Shown: one piece after another, positions 58,018-64,000 of the stretch
How positions within the stretch are numbered: position 1 is the stretch's first letter
Layout: each line of letters opens with the position of its first letter
Assembly: GCA_947493945.1 (NCBI GenBank)
Contig: CANLSR010000005.1
Location: forward strand, 124,001 to 188,000
Source of the DNA: an uncultured bacterium
Lineage (GTDB): Bacteria; Bacteroidota; Rhodothermia; Rhodothermales; Rubricoccaceae
Direction: 5' to 3'
Length of the DNA: 64,000 nucleotides
Translations under genes and position numbers: made by a program
The notes under the pieces: generated by a model
The model's database searches: none
What the model was told of the DNA's origin: nothing
Seen by the model: the letters and a program-made list of their open reading frames with translations, nothing else

Positions 58018-59484
58018 TCACAGTCCGGCCGGCTCCCACTGGACGTGGAACGCGCCCTCCTCGTCGATGCGCTCGAAGGTGTGGGCGCCGAAGTAGTCGC
58101 GCTGGGCGGCGACCAGGTTGGCCGGCAGCCAGGCGCTGCGGTAGGCGTCGAGGTAGTCGAGCGAGGCCGAGAGTGCGGGCGTCGGGATGCCGGCCTGGGA
58201 CGCGAGCACGACCGACTGGCGGAGCGCGTCGCGGTGGCCGATGAGCGCGTCGGCGACCGCCGGGGCGACCAGCAGGTTGGGCAGCTCGGCGTCGGCGCGG
58301 AAGGCCTCGCGGAAGACCTCCAGGAGGTCGGCGCGGATGATGCAGCCGCCGCGCCAGATCCGGGCGACGGTCTCCAGGTCCAGGCCGAACTCGTAGGCGT
58401 CGCTGGCGCGCTTCAAGAGCGCGAAGCCCTGGGCGTAGGTGACCAGGAAGGCCGCCAAGAGGGCGTCGCCCATCAGGCCCGCCAGCTCGTCGGGGTCGCC
58501 GGGCGCGCGGCCAGCCGGGGTGCCCAGCAGCTCGGAGGCCGCCACGCGCTCGCTCTTCAACGCCGAGATGTAGCGGCTCGTGACCGCCGCGTCGATGGTG
58601 GGCGTGGGCACGCCCAGGTCCATGGCGTCCTGGCTGGTCCACTTGCCCGTCCCCTTCTGGGCCGCCGTGTCCTTGATGTAGTCCAGGAGGTACTTGCCCG
58701 TCATGCCCTCGGGCGGGCTCTCGTCGCCGGGCGCCTCGTTCGGCTGGACGTCGACGGAGTAGGGGTGCTTGAGGATGTCGGCCGTGATCTCGACGAGGTA
58801 GGAGCGGAGCTCGCCCTCGTTCCACTGGCCGAACAGCTCGCCCATGCGGCCGTTGTCCAGCCCGCCGCCGCGCTTGAGCAGGTCGTAGGCCTCGGCCAGG
58901 AGCTGCATCAGCCCGTACTCGATGCCGTTGTGGACCATCTTGACGTAGTGGCCCGAGGCGCCGGCGCCCAGGTGCGCCACGCACGGGTCGCCGTCGACCT
59001 CGGCGGCCATGCCCTCCAGGACCGGGGCCACCCGGGCGTAGGGCCCTCTCGGCCCGCCCGGCATCATCGACGGGCCGTAGCGCGCGCCCTCCTCGCCGCC
59101 CGAGACGCCCATCCCGAAAAAGTGCAGCCCCTGGGCCTCCATCTCGTCGTGCCGCCGCTGGGTGTCCTTGAAGTAGGAGTTGCCGCCGTCGATCACCAGG
59201 TCGCCCGCGCTCAGCTTGGGCGCTAGCCCGGCGAGGACCGCGTCGACGGCCTTGCCGGCGGGCACCATCACCAGGATGTTGCGGGGCGTCGGGAGGGCGT
59301 CGAGGAACGCGTCGAGGTCGGTGGTGGCGATGAGCGCGCGGCCGCCGGCCTCGTCCTGGAACCCGGTGACGGCGTCGTCGCCGAGGTCGGTGCCGGCGAC
59401 GGCGACGCCGGCGTCGAGGGCGTTGAGGGCCAGGTTGCGGCCCATGACGCCGAGACCGACGACGCCGAGGTGGGGGGTGGACAT
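58018..59484 (-). CDS. gnd: 6-phosphogluconate dehydrogenase, decarboxylating
   Basis: Gnd converts 6-phosphogluconate to ribulose 5-phosphate and CO2 with NADP+. The 488-residue product has GLGVMGRNLALN (10-21), the GNSYFKDTQRR motif, and the catalytic Lys182 and Glu189 in KMVHNGIEYG. A long all-helical C-terminal domain follows with QRDYFGAHTFERID near the end. It precedes zwf, completing the oxidative branch that would feed ribose-phosphate metabolism. Confidence 0.97.
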   Translation of the reverse strand: MSTPHLGVVGLGVMGRNLALNALDAGVAVAGTDLGDDAVTGFQDEAGGRALIATTDLDAFLDALPTPRNILVMVPAGKAVDAVLAGLAPKLSAGDLVIDGGNSYFKDTQRRHDEMEAQGLHFFGMGVSGGEEGARYGPSMMPGGPRGPYARVAPVLEGMAAEVDGDPCVAHLGAGASGHYVKMVHNGIEYGLMQLLAEAYDLLKRGGGLDNGRMGELFGQWNEGELRSYLVEITADILKHPYSVDVQPNEAPGDESPPEGMTGKYLLDYIKDTAAQKGTGKWTSQDAMDLGVPTPTIDAAVTSRYISALKSERVAASELLGTPAGRAPGDPDELAGLMGDALLAAFLVTYAQGFALLKRASDAYEFGLDLETVARIWRGGCIIRADLLEVFREAFRADAELPNLLVAPAVADALIGHRDALRQSVVLASQAGIPTPALSASLDYLDAYRSAWLPANLVAAQRDYFGAHTFERIDEEGAFHVQWEPAGL

Positions 59485-59592
59485 AGGGTGTGGAGCAGTG
59501 GGGGGCGGCCGTTACGCCGCGACCGTCGCCGCGGTGCCCCGCTGGCGGAGCGCGCTGGCGGCGGGCGTCTCGACCGCACGGGAGCGGGGTCG

Positions 59593-59600
59593 TAGACTTC
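59593..59600 (+). promoter_or_regulatory. -7-like box TAGACTTC before the HAD gene
   Basis: TAGACTTC lies 16 bases before the ATG at 59616, so the leader would be about 10 bases or less. It fits TAnnTTTG less well (CTTC) but stands in the same place as the other boxes. Confidence 0.3.
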
Positions 59601-59615
59601 CGCGCCCCGACCGCG

Positions 59616-60335
59616 ATGCCTCCCCCCCGTTTCGTCGTCTTCGACCTGGACGACACCCTGCTGGACCACCGCGGCGCCGAACGCGCCGCCCTCGCCGACG
59701 TCCACCGGATGCACGCCGAGCACCTCGGGCACCACGACCTCGCGCACGTCCAGGACACGTACCACGCCTGCAACGTGCCGCTGTGGCGCGACTTCGGCGC
59801 CGGCACGATCACCTCGGCCGATCTGAAGCGGCTGCGGGCCGAGCGGCTGGTCCAAGCGCTGGCGTGCGACCTGGCTCCCGAGACGTTCTCGCGCGACTAC
59901 CTCGACCGCTACGCCGCCCACTGGCGCTGGGCCGAGGGCGCCCGCGCCGCCTACTTCGCCGTCGCCGACGCGGTCCCGGTGGGCATCTTGACCAACGGCT
60001 TTTCCGAGCAGCAGCGCGGCAAGCTGGCCCAGCTGCCCGAGATCGTCCAGCGCGCCGCGTTCGTGGTCATCTCCGAGGAGGTCGGCGTGATGAAGCCCGA
60101 CCGGCGCCTGTTCGAGCACGTCCGCCAGCGGGCGGGCCAGGCGCTGGCGGACGACGTGGGCGCGGGCGAGATGCTCTACGTCGGCGACTCGTACCACTCC
60201 GACGTGGTCGGCGGGACGGGCGCCGGCTGGCCCGTGGCCTGGATCCGCGGCGACGCCGAGCGCGCGCCCGAGGGCGCCTTCGCGTTCCAGGACTGGCCCG
60301 AGTTGCTGGACCGGCTGGGGCTCCCTCAGCCCTGA
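59616..60335 (+). CDS. HAD family hydrolase (YjjG-like nucleotidase)
   Basis: A 239-residue HAD-IA phosphatase. Motif I is FDLDDTLLDH (nucleophile and acid Asp), motif II is in GILTNGFSEQQRGKL, the Lys in GVMKPDRRLFEH, and motif IV GDSYHSDVVGG. The TNGxxxxQ-type motif and sequence are like YjjG and pyrimidine 5'-nucleotidases. The ATG at 59616 puts motif I in the first ten residues. It is divergent from gnd and almost abuts the lipoprotein gene at its 3' end. Confidence 0.88.
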   Translation: MPPPRFVVFDLDDTLLDHRGAERAALADVHRMHAEHLGHHDLAHVQDTYHACNVPLWRDFGAGTITSADLKRLRAERLVQALACDLAPETFSRDYLDRYAAHWRWAEGARAAYFAVADAVPVGILTNGFSEQQRGKLAQLPEIVQRAAFVVISEEVGVMKPDRRLFEHVRQRAGQALADDVGAGEMLYVGDSYHSDVVGGTGAGWPVAWIRGDAERAPEGAFAFQDWPELLDRLGLPQP

Positions 60336-60339
60336 GCGG

Positions 60340-60852
60340 TTAGTAGTCGGTGCATCCCCGGGAGTTGCACCCGGACACCGGGAGGAGGCCTTCGGGGACT
60401 GCCCGGAACTCGCCGACCACGGCTCCAGACGGGAAGGCGAGGTCTACCGCGCCACGGATCCTGAACCAGTCTTGGTCTTGCCGTTCCGGGCGCGACAGGC
60501 CGACGGTCCCGGCGGTCGCCGTCTCGGTGGACACGCCCACGCCCTCTCGGTGCCACGCCATCTCCGCGGAGGCGCCCTCCGACACGTCGAACTCTTCCGC
60601 GCCGATCGCGCCGTCGAACGGCAGCCGGAGCGTCAGCGTCGCGCGCTGGCTGTCGCCGTCGCTCGTGAGAAACTCCACCACGATGGGAAACGTGGCGGCC
60701 GACTCAACCCGTGCGCCTTTGACGTCGTGGAACACGTAGCCTCCCGCCTGAGCGTTCGCCACTGTCCCACGGAACTCGCCGAGGTCGAGGTTTTCCGCTG
60801 GCGTGGTGTCACAGGCGGAGAGAAGCAGAAGGAAGGGAATGACGAATCGCAC
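60340..60852 (-). CDS. Small lipoprotein, paralogue-like to the next one
   Basis: The 170-residue protein has signal FVIPFLLLLSAC with lipobox Cys. The mature body (LGEFRGTVANAQAGGYVFHD, TLTLRLPFDGAIGAEEFDVS, ending VSGCNSRGCTDY) looks like a beta-sandwich. I recognise no family. The gene at 61049 has the same layout: lipobox, LGxF onset, and similar strand lengths. The stop is four bases from the HAD stop. Confidence 0.6.
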   Translation of the reverse strand: MRFVIPFLLLLSACDTTPAENLDLGEFRGTVANAQAGGYVFHDVKGARVESAATFPIVVEFLTSDGDSQRATLTLRLPFDGAIGAEEFDVSEGASAEMAWHREGVGVSTETATAGTVGLSRPERQDQDWFRIRGAVDLAFPSGAVVGEFRAVPEGLLPVSGCNSRGCTDY

Positions 60853-60876
60853 GAGTTATATGACAGAACTGGAGCA

Positions 60877-60970
60877 ATCCATAAGGCTCCGTTGGAGAGG
60901 AAGGGCTTGGTAGGGGCGCATTGCAATACGCCCGTACGGCGACGACTGAGACCAGGAGAGCCTTATGGAT
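60877..60970. repeat. 13-bp perfect inverted repeat framing a REP-like palindrome
   Basis: ATCCATAAGGCTC (60877-60889) and its complement GAGCCTTATGGAT (60958-60970) frame GGGCGCATTGCAATACGCCC (60914-60933), a 20-base palindrome with one mismatched pair. The region between the two lipoprotein genes (60853-61048) is clearly less GC-rich than the rest. It is a good candidate for a MITE or REP element, possibly with promoters for the upstream gene. Confidence 0.75.
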
Positions 60971-61048
60971 CCGGCTGGTCTTCGCTGTATATATCGTTTC
61001 ACTCTCGCCCCGTCCAGTTCGTTTTGTCGTGCCCTACTCCACGCCCAG

Positions 61049-61525
61049 CTAGCGCGGCGCCGCGACGCGGCGGGCCTCGAACGTGGCCGTCAGCGTGGAC
61101 GTGGGGTCTCGGTCGACGCCGGCCGCCAGCCGGGCCGTGACCGTCGCTTCGATCTGGTCGTCGGCCGCGCGCGTAACCCGGACCGTCCCGTCAACCGCCC
61201 GCAGTGCCCCCGCGATGTCGCCCAGACGGTCGAAGTACGTGAGCCCGATAAACGACCCGTCTATGGCGTACGTCCCGACCTCCGCGAGGACTCCGCTGGG
61301 GTCGCTGATGGCGATGGACCGGCGCGAGCGGTCGGTGAGAGAGACGAACAGGCCCGTCCCCGCCTCCCTCGGACTGTCGATGTAACCGGCGCTGCCGGAC
61401 AGGTCGCGCGTGACGCCGCCACGGACCTCGGCCTCGAACGTCCCCAGCTCAGGAGGCCGCACCTCCGTTCCCGAGTCGCACGCGGCGAGGACGAGGGCGG
61501 CAAAGACGAACCAGAAGAGGCGCAT
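61049..61525 (-). CDS. Small lipoprotein of unknown function
   Basis: A 158-residue protein with signal FWFVFAALVLAAC and lipobox Cys. The mature part begins SGTEVRPPELGTFEAEVRGG and is strand-rich. It resembles the 60340 protein only in layout; I cannot prove homology. Function unknown. It is followed by the rhomboid gene on the same strand upstream. Confidence 0.6.
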   Translation of the reverse strand: MRLFWFVFAALVLAACDSGTEVRPPELGTFEAEVRGGVTRDLSGSAGYIDSPREAGTGLFVSLTDRSRRSIAISDPSGVLAEVGTYAIDGSFIGLTYFDRLGDIAGALRAVDGTVRVTRAADDQIEATVTARLAAGVDRDPTSTLTATFEARRVAAPR

Positions 61526-61594
61526 GGGCTGGCGCGGCGGGCGGACGTGTCCCAGGCTAAGGCTCCGAGTCCAGGGGCGAATAGTCCATCCGTA

Positions 61595-62212
61595 CTACCC
61601 CACGCCTAGCTGGCGCAAGAAGATGCCCAACGCGGACGGGTACAAAAGGAGCGTCAGCACGACGCCGCCCAAAGCGCCGCCCAAGTGCGCCTCGTGCGCC
61701 ACGCGCCCGACCTCGCGCTTGGACGCGTAGACCGAGAGCACGACGTAGAGCACCGCGAACACGATGGCCGGCATCGGGATGATGAACATGACGCCCAGCA
61801 TCGCGAACGGCTCGAACAGGCAGAACGAGAACAGCACGCCCGAGATCGCGCCCGAGGCGCCGACGGCCGAGTACTGGGGCTGGTCGCGGTGCTTGAGGTA
61901 GGTCAGCGCGTTCGCCGCCAGCTCGGAGCCGACGTAGATCGCCAGGAACCGCCCCGACCCGACGGCCGCCTCGACGTAGGGGCCGAAAAAGTACAGCGTC
62001 ACCATGTTGAACAGCAGGTGCGCGAACCCCACGTGCACGAACCCGGCCGTCAGCCACCGGCTCCATTCGTTCTCGCGGATCACCCGGTACGGCTTGAACG
62101 CCCAGCGGTCGATCAGCGCCGGGTTGGCGAGCAGCGTGTAGGCCCCGACCAGCACGTTGACCGTCAGGAAAAACTGGGTGACGGGCGGCAGCGAGAGCAG
62201 GGTCTGAAGCAT
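61595..62212 (-). CDS. Rhomboid family intramembrane serine protease
   Basis: A 205-residue membrane protein with six helices. Motifs: NEWSRWLTAGFVHVGFAHLL then FNMVTLYFFG, GASGAISG (nucleophile Ser) and HEAHLGGALGG (catalytic His). It may cut membrane-anchored proteins; the substrate is unknown. The start ATG at 62212 is divergent from the lipoprotein gene at 62270 with 57 bases between. Confidence 0.92.
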   Translation of the reverse strand: MLQTLLSLPPVTQFFLTVNVLVGAYTLLANPALIDRWAFKPYRVIRENEWSRWLTAGFVHVGFAHLLFNMVTLYFFGPYVEAAVGSGRFLAIYVGSELAANALTYLKHRDQPQYSAVGASGAISGVLFSFCLFEPFAMLGVMFIIPMPAIVFAVLYVVLSVYASKREVGRVAHEAHLGGALGGVVLTLLLYPSALGIFLRQLGVG

Positions 62213-62232
62213 CGGGTGCGGGGCGTGGCGGC

Positions 62233-62240
62233 TACCTTAG
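62233..62240 (+). promoter_or_regulatory. -7-like box TACCTTAG before the 62270 lipoprotein
   Basis: TACCTTAG lies 30 bases before the GTG at 62270 and fits TAnnTTTG at most positions. It makes the nearer GTG at 62243 unlikely as start. Confidence 0.35.
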
Positions 62241-62269
62241 ACGTGCGCCCCTGCCCCGTGCTCCGTCCC

Positions 62270-62656
62270 GTGCCCCGCTTCACGTTCGGCCCCGCCCCGC
62301 TCACGCTCGTCCTGCTGCGTTCCGCGGCCCTGATCGGGGTGGCGGCCGTCGCCAGCGCGGCGGCCGGGTGCCAAGGCGGCCCCAACGGCGAGTACGTCGG
62401 CACCTGGCGCGCGGCCGGCGCCGACTCGCTCCAGATGCGCTACACCTTCCGCGCCGACGGCACGGCCCGGATCGTGGAGCGCCCGCCGGACCAGGAGCCA
62501 CGCGCCTACGACGCCCGCTACGACGTCCTGGGCGACTCGGTCCTCACGCTCCAGGACAACCTCGACGACGCGCGCTTCCGGGTCCGCCTGGACGGCGACT
62601 CGCTGCACCTGGAGAACCCCGCCACCGGCCTGCGCACGGTCTGGGTGCGGCTGTAG
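62270..62656 (+). CDS. Small lipoprotein, lipocalin-like
   Basis: The 128-residue product from the GTG at 62270 has signal RSAALIGVAAVASAAAGC with lipobox Cys. The mature part (EYVGTWRAAGADSLQMRYTF, then FRADGTARIVERPP, and ENPATGLRTVWVRL) has the strand pattern of small lipocalin-like DUFs. Function unknown. It converges on ysxC with a hairpin between. Confidence 0.6.
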   Translation: MPRFTFGPAPLTLVLLRSAALIGVAAVASAAAGCQGGPNGEYVGTWRAAGADSLQMRYTFRADGTARIVERPPDQEPRAYDARYDVLGDSVLTLQDNLDDARFRVRLDGDSLHLENPATGLRTVWVRL

Positions 62657-62743
62657 CGAGGAGTCAGGTGTGAGGAAACAGGAGTCGGCCGGATCCTGCG
62701 AACGCCGACCGCACGCTGATTCCTGACTCCTGTCGCCCGAGCC
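62657..62743. terminator. Hairpin between convergent lipoprotein and ysxC genes
   Basis: AGGAGTCAGG (62659-62668) pairs perfectly with CCTGACTCCT (62722-62731), with secondary pairing of AGGAAACAGG. It lies exactly between two convergent stops. No T-run follows, so it could act by hindering Rho or nucleases, or be a repeat. Member of the TCAGG-arm family. Confidence 0.5.
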
Positions 62744-63388
62744 CTAAATGACGGCCCAGACCCAGCGCCACAGCTCGTCCAGGCCCTGCTTTTTCTCGGC
62801 CGACGTGAGCACGACGGGCAGCTCCAGGCCGTAGGGCTCCATAAACCGCTTGAGCCCGGCCACGGCCTGCTGGCGGGCGTTGGCGCCGAGCTTGTCGGCC
62901 TTGGTGAGCGCGATCAGGTGCGGCGCGGGGCTCTCCAGCAGGATCGCCATCAGCTCCTGGTCCAGCTTGGTCGGCGGGTGCCGGCTGTCGATCAGCTGGA
63001 CCACGGCGCGGAGCGGCCCCGGCCGGTCGTCCATCGGCTCGGCGCGCTCGATCACGTAGCGGCCCATCAACCGCTGCCAGGCCGCCCGTTGCGCCTGGGA
63101 GACCTTGGCGTAGCCGTAGCCCGGCAGGTCCACCAAGTACAGCTCCGGCTGGCGGTCGGTGCCGCCAGCGCTCGGCGGCGGCGGGTTGACGGCGTAGAAG
63201 TTCAGGGCCTGCGTCTTGCCCGGCGTGCCGGACGTCTTGGCCAACTGCTTGCGCTGCAACAGCGCGTTGAGCAGCGAGCTCTTGCCCACGTTGGACCGCC
63301 CCGCGAAGGCCACCTCGGGCGCGCCCGGCGGCGGCAGCGAGCCCCACGACGGGGCCGCGGTCACAAACTGGGCGTCTTTGATTTTCAT
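62744..63388 (-). CDS. ysxC: Ribosome biogenesis GTP-binding protein YsxC/YihA
   Basis: A 214-residue GTPase needed for 50S assembly. G1 is GRSNVGKSS, G2/SwI area SGTPGKTQALNF, G3 DLPGYGYAK, G4 TKADKL and G5 TSAEKK. Extra residues (PPPPSAGGTDRQPEL) sit between G2 and G3. The start ATG at 63388 is usual. It lies downstream of sucD with a strong hairpin between. Confidence 0.96.
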   Translation of the reverse strand: MKIKDAQFVTAAPSWGSLPPPGAPEVAFAGRSNVGKSSLLNALLQRKQLAKTSGTPGKTQALNFYAVNPPPPSAGGTDRQPELYLVDLPGYGYAKVSQAQRAAWQRLMGRYVIERAEPMDDRPGPLRAVVQLIDSRHPPTKLDQELMAILLESPAPHLIALTKADKLGANARQQAVAGLKRFMEPYGLELPVVLTSAEKKQGLDELWRWVWAVI

Positions 63389-63449
63389 GGGTTCAGAGGT
63401 TCAGGGTTCGCTCAGGTGTCAGTCCTTGCGAACCCTGAACCTCGAACCA
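63389..63449. repeat. Perfect 16-bp hairpin between sucD and ysxC
   Basis: GAGGTTCAGGGTTCGC (63396-63411) is inverted at 63428-63443 with a 16-base loop, filling the gap and ending eight bases before ysxC. Strongest member of the TCAGG-arm hairpin family; could attenuate ysxC or be a terminator of sucD. Confidence 0.75.
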
Positions 63450-64000
63450 CTACGCGACCTGGGCGATGTGCTCCTTGACCGTCTCGCCGATGGCCGCCGG
63501 GCTCTCGACGGTCGTGATGCCCGCGGTCTGCATGGCCTCCAACTTGGCCTCGGCCGTGCCCTGGCCGCCCGAGACGATGGCGCCGGCGTGGCCCATTCGG
63601 CGTCCCGGAGGCGCCGTGCGGCCCGCGATAAAGCCGAAGACCGGCTTTTTGACGTGGTCCTTGACGAACTGCGCCGCCTCCTCCTCGGCCGAGCCGCCGA
63701 TCTCGCCGATCATCACGATGGCCTCCGTCTCCGGGTCCTCGTTGAACAGGCGGATCGCGTCGATAAACTGGGTCCCGATGATCGGGTCGCCGCCGATGCC
63801 GATGGCCGTCGTCTGGCCCAGGCCCGCGCGCGTCAGCTGGTCGACCGCCTCGTAGGTCAGCGTGCCACTCCGCGACACCACGCCGACGTTGCCCGGCGTA
63901 AAGATCATGGTCGGCATGATGCCCACCTTGACGGAGGCGCCCGGCGTGAGCAGGCCGGGGCAGTTGGGCCCAACGAGGGTCACGCCGCGCTTGTCGACGT
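63450..64000 (-). CDS. sucD: Succinyl-CoA ligase alpha subunit (partial, 5' end outside window)
   Basis: SucD forms succinyl-CoA from succinate or the reverse with SucC, with phosphorylation of a histidine. The visible 183 codons start in [20 protein letters not shown] and contain [49 protein letters not shown] (phospho-His in GHAG) and the C-terminal [12 protein letters not shown]. The N-terminal CoA-binding Rossmann part is beyond base 64000. An internal GTG at 63983 is not the start. Confidence 0.95.
   Translation of the reverse strand, partial: VDKRGVTLVGPNCPGLLTPGASVKVGIMPTMIFTPGNVGVVSRSGTLTYEAVDQLTRAGLGQTTAIGIGGDPIIGTQFIDAIRLFNEDPETEAIVMIGEIGGSAEEEAAQFVKDHVKKPVFGFIAGRTAPPGRRMGHAGAIVSGGQGTAEAKLEAMQTAGITTVESPAAIGETVKEHIAQVA

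Noticed and set aside
56368..59226. Plus-strand open frame of about 950 codons over zwf and gnd
   Set aside because: Antisense shadow of two clear metabolic genes.

Overview
The window looks like a 64 kb stretch of ordinary chromosome from a very GC-rich, Gram-negative, Bacteroidota-related bacterium, most likely of the Rhodothermota (Rubricoccus/Rubrivirga-like). The indications are a T9SS-type cargo protein next to a PorV/PorQ-like barrel, a DUF4290-like and a DUF4870 protein, a sigma/FecR/TonB-receptor cassette, BamD and other outer-membrane lipoproteins, almost no Shine-Dalgarno sequences, and TAnnTTnG elements (like the Bacteroidota -7 promoter box) before many genes. Assignment to this lineage is inference. 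I saw no tRNA, rRNA, CRISPR array, integrase or transposase.

Layout. 1-9.2 kb: an unidentified toroid-like protein; a two-gene operon (RpiB-like isomerase plus a PduL-like protein without zinc histidines) that shares a EutQ-N-like module; then an acyl-CoA dehydrogenase, a saccharopine-dehydrogenase-like reductase, a Rof-like protein overlapping a TspO-like gene, an SDR, an ABC ATPase, a HIT protein and a lipoprotein. 9.3-14.1 kb: three amidohydrolases in tandem, only the middle one with visible metal ligands. 14.2-25.3 kb: an MHYT hybrid histidine kinase, a lipase-like hydrolase, FabH, ProC, a NatAB-type exporter, small conserved proteins, an SDR and RuvC. 25.3-34.2 kb: YebC, a D-threonine-aldolase-like PLP enzyme, DUF4870, ArgS, a lipoprotein, and the rod-shape pair RodA/PBP2. 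34.5-42.4 kb: a large HExxH/beta-propeller/outer-membrane protein, PyrD with an apparent CTG start, a GH3 NagZ-like enzyme, a CPBP protease and a PIN toxin-antitoxin pair. 42.5-56.2 kb: a translationally coupled lipoprotein/T9SS cargo/PorV-like operon, an M50 protease, RecX, the TonB receptor/FecR/ECF cassette, BamD, a penicillin-binding-protein-activator-like protein and CrcB. 56.3-64 kb: Zwf and Gnd (oxidative pentose phosphate pathway), a HAD phosphatase, three small lipoproteins, a rhomboid, YsxC and the start-truncated SucD.

The most unusual content is the pair at 1.4-2.8 kb, which looks like a bacterial-microcompartment-type enzyme set with no shell genes in view. Next are the PyrD CTG start under a hairpin, an ECF sigma factor with a hydrophobic tail, and several intergenic repeat families: CCGCTGGCGG decamers, TCAGG-arm hairpins, GTAGGG-type palindromes, and a 170-bp element with 33-bp inverted ends.
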